Assembly (NCBI GenBank): GCA_959602645.1
Contig: CAUGTZ010000006.1
Coordinates: 53,435 to 117,434 of the forward strand
Source: an uncultured Collinsella sp.
Lineage (GTDB): Bacteria; Actinomycetota; Coriobacteriia; Coriobacteriales; Coriobacteriaceae
Reading direction: 5' to 3'
Length of the DNA stretch: 64,000 nt
In this document: in pieces, positions 35,465-44,686 of the stretch
Layout of the letters: each line of letters opens with the position of its first letter
How positions within the stretch are numbered: position 1 is the first letter of the stretch
Made by a program: the position numbers and the translations under genes
Notes under the pieces: model-generated
Databases searched by the model: none
Told to the model about the DNA's origin: nothing
What the model saw: only the letters and a program-made list of their open reading frames with translations

Positions 35465-35494
35465 TATGCGCCCACCCCAAACGATGGGCGCATA
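35465..35494 (+). terminator. Hairpin between the transpeptidase and the MacA-like gene
   Basis: A 10-bp stem TATGCGCCCA with TGGGCGCATA around a 10-nt loop, without a T-run. It may be a weak terminator or an mRNA processing signal. Confidence 0.45.
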
Positions 35495-35528
35495 TACTTA
35501 TCGAGGTTCTATCTATAAAGGAGACGCT

Positions 35529-36950
35529 ATGCCGAATGTCCCCACGATCGCCCCGGGCCCGGATGATACCGAGCACACGCCCGAAGGTGCCACCGAAACG
35601 ATTCCTCTGATTACAGACGTACATGCCGACAAGCAGAACGGACGCACGAACGATACGGCCGATATTTCCGATGAAGAGGCATATGCCAAGCTCAAGGCAA
35701 AACGTGCCGAACGTCGACGCAAAAAGCTGATTCGACGCGGTATTGCCGTCGGCGTCGTAGGTGCCATCGCGCTCATTGCCATTGTCGCAACCCTGGTTAT
35801 CAATGCGCAGCCACAGGGCAATAGCGGGCCTGCGACCGACATGGTGACCGAGGGCACGTTTAGCACAACGGTCGAGGCAAAAGGCCAGCTCAAACCCATT
35901 TCGTCCTCAGTGGTCTCCCCTTCTGTCGACGGCACGGTCGATTCGATCAACGTGCAGGCAGGCCAATCCGTCAACGAGGGCGACGTGCTTATGACCATTA
36001 AAAACGACGAGCTCGATCGCAACGTTGCCGAAGCGCAGCGTGCAGTTGCAGCCGCTCAAGAAGACCTCGCCAACGCGAAGAAAGCCGCAGCTGCTGCGCA
36101 GGCCAACCCAACGACGGACGTCGACGGAGGTTCCGCAGCGGCTGGCATCACCGCCGCATCAGCGGACACGAACGCCGTATCGGCCGCGCAGCGCAGCCTC
36201 ACATCGGCCCAGGCAAACCTCGATCAGGCGAACGCCAAGGCCGCCAGCCGTACGGTCACGGCCCCGAGCTCGGGCAGCATCGTGGCGCTCAACGCCAAGG
36301 TGGGCGCCACGGTAACAGGCGGCATGATCATGGGCGAAAGCGATACGAGCGGCGGCAAGCAGTGCATGCAGATCGCCGACCTGTCCAAGATGAAGGTGAC
36401 GGTTCAGGTGGGCGAAAAGGATATCGCCAAAATTGCCGTGGGCCAATGCGCCAACGTGACCTACCCCGCGTTTCCCGATATCGTGAGCCAGGGCACCGTC
36501 ACGGCTATCGCCTCGGTGGCAAACTCCGACTCCTCCTCCGGGAGCGGCGGCAGTGTGACCTTTAACGTCGACATCCTCATCGAAGCACCTGACAGTCGCC
36601 TTAAGCCGGGTATGACTGCCGAGGTCTCGGTAGTGACCGAGAAGCTCGACGACGTGGTGATGGTACCGACCATGGCGCTGATGACCGAAGATGGCGAGCA
36701 CTATTACGTCAATTTGGCCACCGATTCGGAGGGTAAAAAGACGCGCCGCGTGAAGGTGACCGTCGTGACGCAAAACGACAACGAGGCTGTAGTCGGTAAG
36801 ACGCAGGTCAAGCGCGACGACCAGGGCAACGAGATCAATCCAGACGTCCCGGTTACCAAGCTACGCGACGGCGACACCATCGTGACGGATACCGGCACAG
36901 GAATGACGGCAGACGGCGGCGACAACATGCCTGCCGACGAGGGCAAGTAA
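35529..36950 (+). CDS. MacA-like periplasmic adaptor (membrane fusion protein) of an ABC exporter
   Basis: A 473-residue membrane fusion protein. A charged cytoplasmic N-terminus of about 75 residues is followed by one transmembrane helix (GIAVGVVGAIALIAIVATLV). The half-lipoyl domain is split by a coiled coil: PSVDGTVDSINVQAGQSV, then AQRAVAAAQEDLANAKKAA, then APSSGSIVALNAKVGATVTG. A beta-barrel part (VQVGEKDIAKIAVGQ) and a membrane-proximal domain follow. In monoderm bacteria such adaptors work with MacB-type ABC pumps for peptides, lipids or drugs. AAGGAGACGCT precedes ATG 35529; its stop shares one base with the next gene's ATG, so it leads a three-gene operon. The substrate is unknown. 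Confidence 0.9.
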   Translation: MPNVPTIAPGPDDTEHTPEGATETIPLITDVHADKQNGRTNDTADISDEEAYAKLKAKRAERRRKKLIRRGIAVGVVGAIALIAIVATLVINAQPQGNSGPATDMVTEGTFSTTVEAKGQLKPISSSVVSPSVDGTVDSINVQAGQSVNEGDVLMTIKNDELDRNVAEAQRAVAAAQEDLANAKKAAAAAQANPTTDVDGGSAAAGITAASADTNAVSAAQRSLTSAQANLDQANAKAASRTVTAPSSGSIVALNAKVGATVTGGMIMGESDTSGGKQCMQIADLSKMKVTVQVGEKDIAKIAVGQCANVTYPAFPDIVSQGTVTAIASVANSDSSSGSGGSVTFNVDILIEAPDSRLKPGMTAEVSVVTEKLDDVVMVPTMALMTEDGEHYYVNLATDSEGKKTRRVKVTVVTQNDNEAVVGKTQVKRDDQGNEINPDVPVTKLRDGDTIVTDTGTGMTADGGDNMPADEGK

Positions 36951-37723
36951 TGCGTCCCGTCATCGACATCCGCAACGTGCACCGCATCTTTGAGAGCGAG
37001 GCCGGTTGCGCCCACATCCTGCATAACGTGAGCCTGGCAGTAGATCCCGGTGAGTTCGTTGCCATCACCGGCCCCTCGGGCTCAGGCAAGTCGACGCTCA
37101 TGAACATCCTGGGCTGCCTGGACAAACCGACGGCGGGCGATTACTTCCTGCAAGGGCTCAACGTCGCCGAGCTCGACGATGACGAGCTCACCGAGGTGCG
37201 AGCGCTGAGCATCGGCTTTGTCTTTCAGAGCTTTAATCTGCTGCCGCGCCTGACGGTGATCGAAAACGTCATGCTGCCGCTGTCCTACACCAATGTGCCG
37301 CGCAGCCAGCGCGAGATGCGCGCCGTACACGCGCTGCAAGCCGTCACGCTTCCGGTCGACCATTGGGACCATCGTATATCGGAGCTGTCGGGCGGACAGA
37401 TGCAGCGCGTCGCCATCGCGCGCGCCCTTGTCAACGATCCACCCATCATTTTGGCCGACGAGCCGACGGGCAACCTGGACTCCGCCACGGGAGCGCTCGT
37501 CATGGAAACCTTCCACAAGCTCCAGGAGCGCGGCAAAACCATCGTGCTTATCACACACGACCCCGGCATCGCCGCCGAGGCCGACCGTGCCGTGACCATC
37601 CGCGACGGTCGCATTCACGACGGCGCGTATATTCCGCATGCACCGCGGACCCTACGCAGCGCCGTAGATAGCCTGCCCATGATTTCCGCCTCCGCCAACC
37701 CGCCGAAAGGAGTGATGGCATGA
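36950..37723 (+). CDS. MacB/LolD-type ABC transporter ATP-binding protein
   Basis: A 257-residue ATPase with Walker [21 protein letters not shown]-loop in [20 protein letters not shown], signature [17 protein letters not shown], Walker [17 protein letters not shown] and the switch histidine in VLITHDPG. The NLDS D-loop and the overall pattern match the MacB/LolD/FtsE branch, whose partners are four-helix FtsX-type permeases. The start overlaps the adaptor stop by one base, and the stop overlaps the permease start by four (ATGA), so the three are tightly coupled. Confidence 0.96.
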   Translation: MRPVIDIRNVHRIFESEAGCAHILHNVSLAVDPGEFVAITGPSGSGKSTLMNILGCLDKPTAGDYFLQGLNVAELDDDELTEVRALSIGFVFQSFNLLPRLTVIENVMLPLSYTNVPRSQREMRAVHALQAVTLPVDHWDHRISELSGGQMQRVAIARALVNDPPIILADEPTGNLDSATGALVMETFHKLQERGKTIVLITHDPGIAAEADRAVTIRDGRIHDGAYIPHAPRTLRSAVDSLPMISASANPPKGVMA

Positions 37724-38934
37724 GCGCCCGCGATCTTATCCAGGAAGCCCTTCACTCGCTCGAGGCCAACAAGGGGCGCAGCCTGCTCACCATCCTTGGC
37801 ATCGTCATTGGCATCGCCTCGGTCATTGCCATGACTTCGCTCATCGGCGGCATCCAAAACAGCTTGGTCAACAGCCTGGGCCTCAACGCAGCTCGCATGG
37901 TTCAGATCTATTCGTCCCAAGAACTCTCTGATTCTGACGTCCAGAAGCTTAAAAAACTGGTGCCGCAGATAGAACAGATCGGCATTGTCAAAAGCGCGTA
38001 TACCGAGTACAAGACCGGCGATAAAAGCTATACCGTCATGGCACAGGGTGTCGATAGCGACATGCTCGACGCCGTGGGTGCCAGTAAGCTCGTTGCGGGG
38101 CGCACCTACACCGATGTCGAGTCAAAGGCAGGCTCGCGCGTGGCGCTCATCAGCCGCGGCGGCGCCGATCAGCTTTACGGCAACGAACAGGATGCGCTGG
38201 GAAAAACCATCAAAGTGTCCAACGGCGAGGTGCAGATTGTAGGCGTGATTGATGGCGGCAGCGACTCCATGGGCTCGCTCACTTTGTATATGCCACGCGA
38301 AACCATCTCCGGCCTATTTGGCGACGAGAATCCTTCATTCCCCAGCGTGACGGCACTTGCCGCCGAGGGCACGGACATGGATGAGCTCTGCAAGACCATC
38401 GAGTCCAAGGTGCGCGCGATGAAGGGTATCGCGGAGGATGATGAGTACGACAGTGTATCGGCGACCTCCATGAAAAGCGCCATCGATGCACTCAACTCGT
38501 TTATGGGCGCCTTCTCGCTCATCATGGGCGCTGTCGCCAGTATCTCGCTGCTGGTCGGCGGTATCGGCATTATGAATATGATGCTTACCAACGTGACTGA
38601 GCGCATCCGCGAGATCGGTATTCGCCGTGCCTTGGGCGCCAGTCGCCGCGATATCACCGCGCAGTTTTTGGCCGAGTCCTCGGCGCTGTGCGTCACCGGT
38701 GGCCTGCTGGGTGTCCTGATTGGCTATCTGCTGGCCTGGGGCCTCGCGATGTTTGCCGCAGGATCAGGGGTTCTCAACGAGCTCGGTGCCAGTGGGCAGA
38801 TCACACCGAGCTTTTCAATCGCCACGGTGCTGCTGGCCTTCGGCGTCTCCGTCGGCATCGGCGTAATCTTTGGCTTCTACCCCGCTCGCCGCGCGGCAAA
38901 GCTCAACCCGGTGGAGTGCCTACGCTACCAGTAA
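37720..38934 (+). CDS. FtsX/MacB-type ABC transporter permease
   Basis: A 404-residue permease of the MacB type. The first membrane helix lies near residues 20-40 (LLTILGIVIGIASVIAMTSL), followed by a large extracytoplasmic MacB-PCD domain. Three C-terminal helices follow, beginning at LIMGAVASISLLVGGIGIMN, with the coupling segment NMMLTNVTERIREIGIRRAL and ending FGFYPARRAAKLNPVECLRY. These last motifs are diagnostic of the family. With the adaptor and the ATPase upstream it forms a complete tripartite-like exporter without an outer-membrane component, as expected in a monoderm. The substrate is unknown. Confidence 0.94.
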   Translation: MSARDLIQEALHSLEANKGRSLLTILGIVIGIASVIAMTSLIGGIQNSLVNSLGLNAARMVQIYSSQELSDSDVQKLKKLVPQIEQIGIVKSAYTEYKTGDKSYTVMAQGVDSDMLDAVGASKLVAGRTYTDVESKAGSRVALISRGGADQLYGNEQDALGKTIKVSNGEVQIVGVIDGGSDSMGSLTLYMPRETISGLFGDENPSFPSVTALAAEGTDMDELCKTIESKVRAMKGIAEDDEYDSVSATSMKSAIDALNSFMGAFSLIMGAVASISLLVGGIGIMNMMLTNVTERIREIGIRRALGASRRDITAQFLAESSALCVTGGLLGVLIGYLLAWGLAMFAAGSGVLNELGASGQITPSFSIATVLLAFGVSVGIGVIFGFYPARRAAKLNPVECLRYQ

Positions 38935-38949
38935 GTCACCACCAAAAAA

Positions 38950-39012
38950 TTGCGGTGAATTAGGAACCGAATATGCTATCTAGCAGCAAAAACAGACACT
39001 ATTTCACCGCAA
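38950..39012. repeat. Inverted repeat, copy 2 of the TTGCGGTGAAATA family
   Basis: TTGCGGTGAATTAG (38950-38963) pairs with CTATTTCACCGCAA (38999-39012), one mismatch, around a 35-bp loop unlike that of copy 1 at 22632-22698. It lies between the convergent ABC permease gene and the end of the cobalamin operon, exactly where sequence character changes. Confidence 0.75.
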
Positions 39013-39057
39013 CTTATTGAAGGGCCGCTTGCACCAGTTCTGGGCGTCGTCCTCGAG

Positions 39058-39849
39058 CTATTGGTGGATGACGGGCTTGTACGGGTCGAGCTTGCTCGAG
39101 GCGAACTCCCGTAAGAGCGCATCTTCCACTTCCCGAAGCGAAAGGGCCCCGCCTCCCTCGGCGGGACGGGTGACCACGATACAGCGCGCTCCCACGGCGC
39201 GCGCTGCGGCGAGCTTCTCGGCCGTGCCGCCTACGGTTCCCGAGTCCTTGGTCACAAGCCACTGGGCGCCCACCTGCCGAAGCATCGCCTCGTTGAGCTC
39301 GCGGGTGAAGGGCCCCTGCATGCCGATGACGTGCGACGGCGAAAACCCCGCGTCGATGCACTTCGTTATAGCACCGGGCAGCGGGAGCACACGCACGAAG
39401 AAGCGCTCCGCGAAATCGGCGACGCGCGTGTAGGGAGCAAGCTCCTTGCTCCCCGTCGTGAGAAGAACGCGACCCGGGTTCTCGGAGAGAAAGCGCGCCG
39501 CGCAGGCGATCGACGCGACCGACACGACGCCTTTGGGCAGCGCCTCGACCGGGCGCGCAAGGCGCAGGCATCGTGCACCCACGGCGAGCGAAGCGGCCCG
39601 GATGTTACCGCTTGCGAGCGTAGCGAAGGGGTGCGTGGCGTCGACGACGATGCGCGCGCCGGAAAGCTCGCGATCCATGTCGGCCTCGTCGAGCCTGCCC
39701 GCATGCACCTCGATGCCCGGAAGCTCGCCCAAAAGCTCGCCTCCGTACTCGGTTGCCGCGTAGGCACGAGCGGGGATGCCCACCCCGCTCGCCCATTCGC
39801 ACAGAAGGCGGCCCTCGGTGGTCCCGGCGAAGATGCGCAGCGCCGTCAC
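39058..39849 (-). CDS. cbiJ: Precorrin-6A (cobalt-precorrin-6A) reductase
   Basis: A 263-residue CobK/CbiJ enzyme that reduces the macrocycle of (cobalt-)precorrin-6A with NAD(P)H. Family features are the N-terminal RIFAGTTEGRLLCEWA nucleotide-binding turn, VDATHPFATLASGNIRAA, VLLTTGSKELAPYTRV and HVIGMQGPFTRELNEAML followed by WLVTKDSGTVGGTAEKL. The start is a GTG at 39849 that overlaps the cbiC stop by four bases (GTGA); longer in-frame extensions would lie inside cbiC. It is the last gene of the cobalamin operon, and no clear terminator follows except the repeat at 38950-39012. Confidence 0.9.
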   Translation of the reverse strand: MTALRIFAGTTEGRLLCEWASGVGIPARAYAATEYGGELLGELPGIEVHAGRLDEADMDRELSGARIVVDATHPFATLASGNIRAASLAVGARCLRLARPVEALPKGVVSVASIACAARFLSENPGRVLLTTGSKELAPYTRVADFAERFFVRVLPLPGAITKCIDAGFSPSHVIGMQGPFTRELNEAMLRQVGAQWLVTKDSGTVGGTAEKLAAARAVGARCIVVTRPAEGGGALSLREVEDALLREFASSKLDPYKPVIHQ

Positions 39850-40487
39850 TTCGCGCCACCCGTGCGCGTGATCTGGTAGAGCAGCGCGTTCATAATGGCG
39901 GCCGCCACGGTCGAGCCGCCCTTGCGACCCCTCGCGACGATGGCCGGCACGCGTCGCGCAAGTAGCTCCTCTTTCGCCTCGACCACGTTCACAAACCCGA
40001 CCGGCACCCCAACGACGAGCGCGGGCGCGATCTTCCCCGCGTCCATAAGCTCGGCGAGGCGCAGAAGTGCTGTGGGAGCGTTGCCGACGGCCACGATGAG
40101 CGGACCCTCGATGCCGCAAGCTTTGTCCATGCTCGCAACGGCGCGAGTCGTGCCCGCGGCGCGCGCATCCGCGGCGACATCAGGGTCGGCCATGTAGCAC
40201 ACGGCCTTGCAGCCGAGCTTCGCGAGCGCGGGCTTGCTTATGCCTGCGAGCGCCATGTTCGTGTCGGTGAGCACCGTGGCCCCTGCACGCAGTGCGTCGA
40301 GCGCACAGTGCGCGGCGTCATGGGTGAACACGAGGGAATCGGCGTACGAGAAGTCGGCAGTGGTGTGGATGACGCGTTTCACGACGGGCCCTTCGAGCGG
40401 CGGGAACGTGCGGCTGCCGAGCTCTTCGGTGATGATCTCGAAGCTGCGCCGCTCGATGTCGCCGGGCGCCATCTCCTTGGAATCCAT
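39846..40487 (-). CDS. cbiC: Precorrin-8X (cobalt-precorrin-8) methylmutase
   Basis: A 213-residue CobH/CbiC that moves the C-11 methyl group to C-12, giving (cobalt-)hydrogenobyrinate. Recognised by IERRSFEIITEEL, RVIHTTADFSYADSLVFTHD with the catalytic histidine, VLTDTNMALAGISKPAL, ALVVGVPVGFVNVVEAKE and RGRKGGSTVAAAIMNALLY. It begins one base before the cobO stop codon region and is followed by cbiJ with a 4-nt overlap. The protein is cytosolic and of normal length. Confidence 0.95.
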   Translation of the reverse strand: MDSKEMAPGDIERRSFEIITEELGSRTFPPLEGPVVKRVIHTTADFSYADSLVFTHDAAHCALDALRAGATVLTDTNMALAGISKPALAKLGCKAVCYMADPDVAADARAAGTTRAVASMDKACGIEGPLIVAVGNAPTALLRLAELMDAGKIAPALVVGVPVGFVNVVEAKEELLARRVPAIVARGRKGGSTVAAAIMNALLYQITRTGGAK

Positions 40488-41003
40488 CTAGTACTCCACT
40501 CCTTCCCTTGCACATATCCCCTGCTCGTAGGGATGTTTCTCGCACCGCATCTCGGTTATGTAGTCGGCCTTCTCCACGATCTTGCGGGAAGGCGCGCGCC
40601 CGGTGAGCGCTACTTCGACGCCGCGCGCGGACATATCGAGCGCGCGGTCCACGAGTGCCTCGTCGACAAGCCCCTTCGAAAGCGCGTCGAGCGCCTCGTC
40701 GAGCACGAGCAGTCCCTCTTGCGCGCCCTCGAGCTCGGCGAGCGCGGAAGCGAGGTTCCCATCGTGCAGCTCGCACGTCGCGGCAAGTTCTTCCGACGTC
40801 ATCGACCAGGTAAACTTGTCCGACGCCTTCCCCGCGAACACGGGCACGCCAAAATGCTCGGCGAGCAGGCGCACCTCCCCGCTTTCGCCGTCTTTCAGGA
40901 ACTGCACGACGACGACGCGGCGGCCTGCAGCGAGCATGCGAAGGGCGAGGCCCATCGCCGCCGTGGTCTTGCCTTTGCCGTCGCCATGATACACGTGGAT
41001 CAT
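40488..41003 (-). CDS. cobO: Corrinoid adenosyltransferase
   Basis: A 171-residue CobA/CobO/BtuR-type enzyme that adds the 5'-deoxyadenosyl group from ATP to cob(I)yrinic acid diamide or cobinamide. It shows the P-loop VYHGDGKGKTTAAMGLAL, RVVVVQFLKDGESGEV, LLVLDEALDALSKGLVD and GVEVALTGRAPSRKIVEKAD. This is the short BtuR family rather than PduO. Its start overlaps the cbiP stop by four bases (ATGA). Confidence 0.94.
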   Translation of the reverse strand: MIHVYHGDGKGKTTAAMGLALRMLAAGRRVVVVQFLKDGESGEVRLLAEHFGVPVFAGKASDKFTWSMTSEELAATCELHDGNLASALAELEGAQEGLLVLDEALDALSKGLVDEALVDRALDMSARGVEVALTGRAPSRKIVEKADYITEMRCEKHPYEQGICAREGVEY

Positions 41004-42499
41004 ACGCCCTCCTCGATAATGCGGTAGACATACTCCATGTCGAGCGCCCCGCGCACGACGTCGGCCAGGCGGTCAAACTCGCGCGCACGGTGATCGGCCG
41101 CGGACGCCGCGCCCGCAGCACCCACGACGCTCTCGGGCAGGCCGCGCATGCGCGCGAGCGAGCGCGCGAGGGCGAGCGCAACCCCCGGTTCGTCGAACAG
41201 GCCGTGGAGATAGGTTCCGAACACGTTTCCGCAGGCCGCGCCTTCTGGTTTGCCGCCAATTGTGCCCGCAGGGGCGCAGGAGACGGTCGTTTCGCCGTCG
41301 TGAATCTCGTACCCGCGCGCCGTCATGCCGTTCCACGCCGAGAACGCGCCTTGGGCGCCCGTGATGCGCAGCTCCGACTGGGCGAGGCGCTTTTCCTCCT
41401 TGAACACCGTACTTGCAGGGATGAGCCCGAGCCCGCGCGCGGTGCCAGCGCCTTCCCTGCCGTGCGGGTCGGAAAGCTCGTCTCCCAAAAGCTGGTAGCC
41501 TCCGCATATGCCGAGCACCGGCGTGCCCGCGCCCGAAAGCGCGCGTACACAGGCTCCGATGCCGCTAGCCGCAAGCCAGCGCGCGTCGTCGAGCGTAGTC
41601 TTCGAGCCGGGGAGCACCACCAGGTCGGGTCGGCCCAGATCGGTCGTCGAGGAAACGTAGCGCACGCCCACGCCGGGCACGCGCGAAAGCGGGTCGAAGT
41701 CGGTGAAGTTCGACAAATGCGGAAGGCGCACGACGGCGACGTCGATGACGCCGCGCGCCTCGCGGGCAGATAGGCGCGGCGCGAGCGAGTCCTCGTCGTC
41801 CAGGTCGAGCGTAAGATACGGCACGACCCCCACGACGGGAACCCCGCACATCTTCTCGAGCGGGGCCAAACCCGGGCGCAGGATTTCCACATCGCCGCGG
41901 AACTTGTTCACCACAAGCCCCCGCAAAAGCGCGCGGTCCTCGGGCGCAAGGAGCGCGACCGTGCCGTAGAGCTGGGCAAACACCCCGCCTGGGTCGATGT
42001 CGCCCGCGAGCAGAACGGGGGAGGACACGGCGCGCGCGAGCCCCATGTTGACGATGTCATTTTCGGCAAGGTTGATTTCGGCGGGGCTGCCGGCGCCCTC
42101 GATGACGATGACGTCGTTATCCTCCGCGAGCGAATCGAACGCCTCCAAAATCTGCGGCATGAGCGCCTTCTTTCGCGCGAAGTAGTCCCTCGCAGCGAAG
42201 GCTCCCTGCACCTTGCCGGCCACGATGAGCTGGCTTCGGTGGCCGCTTTCAGGCTTGAGCAGGATGGGGTTCATGCGCACGTCGGGCGCGATGCCGCACG
42301 CCTCGGCCTGCATGATCTGGGCGCGCCCCATCTCGAGCCCGTCGGCCGTGACACCGCTGTTGAGTGCCATATTCTGGCTCTTGAAGGGAGTCACGCGCAG
42401 GCCGTCCTGCGAAAGCACGCGGCACAGCCCCGCCGCAAGCAGGCTCTTCCCCGCGTTCGACATGGTGCCCTGGATCATGATGGGCTTGGCCCTACCCAC
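41000..42499 (-). CDS. cbiP: Cobyric acid synthase
   Basis: A 499-residue CobQ/CbiP glutamine amidotransferase that amidates four side-chain carboxylates of adenosylcobyrinic acid a,c-diamide. The N-terminal ATP-binding domain has MIQGTMSNAGKSLLAAGLCR and AEINLAENDIVNMGLA. The C-terminal GATase domain has the nucleophile block TPVLGICGGYQLLGDEL and the histidine in NVFGTYLHGLFDEPG. The GTG at 42499 is preferred: AAGGAGG stands 9 bases upstream and it overlaps the cobD stop by 8 nt; an internal ATG at 42478 is the alternative. Confidence 0.95.
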   Translation of the reverse strand: MGRAKPIMIQGTMSNAGKSLLAAGLCRVLSQDGLRVTPFKSQNMALNSGVTADGLEMGRAQIMQAEACGIAPDVRMNPILLKPESGHRSQLIVAGKVQGAFAARDYFARKKALMPQILEAFDSLAEDNDVIVIEGAGSPAEINLAENDIVNMGLARAVSSPVLLAGDIDPGGVFAQLYGTVALLAPEDRALLRGLVVNKFRGDVEILRPGLAPLEKMCGVPVVGVVPYLTLDLDDEDSLAPRLSAREARGVIDVAVVRLPHLSNFTDFDPLSRVPGVGVRYVSSTTDLGRPDLVVLPGSKTTLDDARWLAASGIGACVRALSGAGTPVLGICGGYQLLGDELSDPHGREGAGTARGLGLIPASTVFKEEKRLAQSELRITGAQGAFSAWNGMTARGYEIHDGETTVSCAPAGTIGGKPEGAACGNVFGTYLHGLFDEPGVALALARSLARMRGLPESVVGAAGAASAADHRAREFDRLADVVRGALDMEYVYRIIEEGV

Positions 42500-43715
42500 G
42501 GGTATCGACCTCCTTCGCCAAGCCTCGGCCATCCGCGCCCGCCATAGCGCCGCCGCAAGAAGCGCCGCCCCGTTCGTCGGGTTCGCCTTCGCCCGATGCA
42601 CCTTCCACCCGAAGTGCGCGGCTGAACGCCATCGCAAGCCGGGCGTTCTCCTTGTGCGTGCGCACCGCGACGCGGCACCAGAAACGGGACAGTACCGAAA
42701 ACGAGTCGCACGTGCGGACCAAAACACCCTGATTATACAGGCGCTCGGGGATGTCTTTCGCCGGCGTGCGGACTAAAAGGAAGTTCGCATCCGACGGCAC
42801 GACGGAAAGCCCGAGCGAGGAGAGCTCGTGGGAAAGCCACGCTCGCTCGCCCGCCAATACGTCGCGCGTGCGCGAGACGTATTCAACGTCTTCCAGGGCG
42901 GCGATGCCCGCGGCCTCGGCGACCGAGGAGACGGGCCACGCCTGCCCCGCCCGGCGAATCCCCTCGATGAGTTGAGCGTTTCCGCTGATCAGATATCCCA
43001 ACCGCAACCCCGCCATTCCGTAGAGCTTGGTGAACGCGGAGAGCACGGCCACATGGCGCGAACACGCGGCGCGTGCGGCCACGCTCCTTTCGCGGGCGTC
43101 GGGCGCAAATCCGAGGAAGCACTCGTCCACGACAAGCAGCGCGCCCACCTGCTCGCAGCGGCAAGCCGCGGCCTCGATCACGCTGGGGTCGACGAGGCGC
43201 CCCGTCGGGTTGTTCGGATTGCAGAGGTACGCCACGTCTCCCGGCCCCTCGATCGCGCGGGCGAAGGAGGCGGGCACGTCGAAGTCGTCCGCTTCAGAGA
43301 GCGGGAACTCCTGCACGCATGCGCCGTAGTACGATGCCGCCTCAGCATATTCAGAGAACGTCGGCGCGCACACGACGATGCGTTTCGGGCGCACCGCCGC
43401 TGCGAGCCGCCAGATGATGTCGGACGCGCCCGCGCCGCAGACGATAGTATCTTCGGGAATGCCCTGGTCGCGCGCTAGCGCGCGAACGAGGGCGAGGCTT
43501 TCCCTATCGGGGTAGGCGTCGATTCGAGAAAGCGCCTTGCAAGCTGCGGCGACGGCGTGCGGCGAGGGGCCTGCCGGATTCACGTTCACCGAGAAGTCAA
43601 TGAGGTCGGAGGCACCCCCTTCGCAAGCGATGCCGAGCGATTGCGCGCTGCCCCCATGCGTGCGGGCGCGCAGGATTCCCCCGGCAGCCCGGGGCGCGGC
43701 GTGGTCTTTCCTCAT
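42492..43715 (-). CDS. cobD: Threonine-phosphate decarboxylase-like PLP enzyme
   Basis: A 407-residue fold-type I aminotransferase-like protein of the HisC/CobD/CobC group. It shows LIDFSVNVNPAGPSPHAV, AYLCNPNNPTGRLVDPSV, LLVVDECFLGFAPDARE and the PLP-lysine block LSAFTKLYGMAGLRLGYLI. In cobalamin operons this protein makes (R)-1-amino-2-propanol phosphate from threonine phosphate, which CbiB attaches to the corrin ring. CbiB is the next gene upstream (overlap ATGA), supporting that role over histidinol-phosphate aminotransferase. About 35 extra residues rich in G, A and E follow the catalytic domain. No threonine kinase gene is present in the window. Confidence 0.9.
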   Translation of the reverse strand: MRKDHAAPRAAGGILRARTHGGSAQSLGIACEGGASDLIDFSVNVNPAGPSPHAVAAACKALSRIDAYPDRESLALVRALARDQGIPEDTIVCGAGASDIIWRLAAAVRPKRIVVCAPTFSEYAEAASYYGACVQEFPLSEADDFDVPASFARAIEGPGDVAYLCNPNNPTGRLVDPSVIEAAACRCEQVGALLVVDECFLGFAPDARERSVAARAACSRHVAVLSAFTKLYGMAGLRLGYLISGNAQLIEGIRRAGQAWPVSSVAEAAGIAALEDVEYVSRTRDVLAGERAWLSHELSSLGLSVVPSDANFLLVRTPAKDIPERLYNQGVLVRTCDSFSVLSRFWCRVAVRTHKENARLAMAFSRALRVEGASGEGEPDERGGASCGGAMAGADGRGLAKEVDTRG

Positions 43716-44686
43716 GCCATCGCCCCCACGGCGAGTACGACCGCCGCGCGCGCAGCGCCGAAGACGACGAGCGCGCATACGGACGCGGCGAGCATGAGCC
43801 TTGTCGCCCGGGCGATGTCGCCCCACTCGATTTCGCGGGACGCGTCGCCTATCGTCGGTTTCTCAACGAGCTTACCGAAATACACCGCGGGTCCTGCCAG
43901 GCGCAGTCCGAGCGCACCCGCGCACGCCGACTCGGTCTGCGCCGCGTTCGGGCTCGCATGGCGACGCCTGTCGCGGCGCCAGATGCGCGCCGCCCCGCGC
44001 GCGTCGAGCCCGACGATCGGGCACACGGCGATCATGAACAGGGCCGATAACCGCGAGGGAATCCAGTTCACCGCATCGTCGAGGCGCGCCGAGGCGCAGC
44101 CGAAGTCGATGTAGCGCTCGTTTTTGTAGCCCACCATGCTGTCGAGCGTGTTCACCGCCTTGTACGCCATGCCCAAGGGCGCACCCCCGATCATAAGGTA
44201 GAAAAGCGGCGCGATGACACCGTCGCTCGCGTTCTCCGCCACCGTTTCCACGGCGGCGCGCGCGACGCCCTGCTCGTCGAGAACAGACGTGTCACGTCCC
44301 ACGATGAGCCCGACGGCTTCGCGCGCCGCGACAAGTCCGCCCTTCGAGAACGCGCGGGCAACGGCCAGGCTCTGGCGGCGCAGCTCGCATGCCGCGAGAA
44401 TCTGATAGCTCGCCCATGCCTCGGCCACGAAGCGCAAGCCGGAGTGAACCATGCCGCAAAGATGCAGGATTCCCCAGGCCAAAAGCCCACACGCAAGCGG
44501 AAGCGCCACGGCGAGCACAAGCCCTGCGGCGCGCGTACCCGCGGACGTTTGCGGGAATGCGCCCCGCAGGCGGCCTTCGGCCCACGTGATCGCGCGCCCC
44601 ATGGCGACGACGGGATGGGGAAGCCAGCGCGGGTCGCCGAAGGCAAGGTCGGCCGCGAACCCGGCGGCGACGGCAAGAATCGTCAT
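43712..44686 (-). CDS. cbiB: Adenosylcobinamide-phosphate synthase, membrane protein
   Basis: A 324-residue integral membrane protein of the CbiB/CobD family that couples aminopropanol (phosphate) to adenosylcobyric acid. Diagnostic parts are LAFGDPRWLPHPVVAMGRAI near the N-terminus, VAENASDGVIAPLFYLMIGG and AVNTLDSMVGYKNERYIDFG. Four to five hydrophobic segments fit the family's topology. The ATG at 44686 shares one base with the preceding stop codon (TGATG), and the stop overlaps the cobD start. Confidence 0.94.
   Translation of the reverse strand: MTILAVAAGFAADLAFGDPRWLPHPVVAMGRAITWAEGRLRGAFPQTSAGTRAAGLVLAVALPLACGLLAWGILHLCGMVHSGLRFVAEAWASYQILAACELRRQSLAVARAFSKGGLVAAREAVGLIVGRDTSVLDEQGVARAAVETVAENASDGVIAPLFYLMIGGAPLGMAYKAVNTLDSMVGYKNERYIDFGCASARLDDAVNWIPSRLSALFMIAVCPIVGLDARGAARIWRRDRRRHASPNAAQTESACAGALGLRLAGPAVYFGKLVEKPTIGDASREIEWGDIARATRLMLAASVCALVVFGAARAAVVLAVGAMA

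Noticed and set aside
39014..39057. In-frame continuation past the cbiJ stop reading about 17 codons
   Set aside because: It follows a genuine TAG stop and the family ends there; readthrough has no support.
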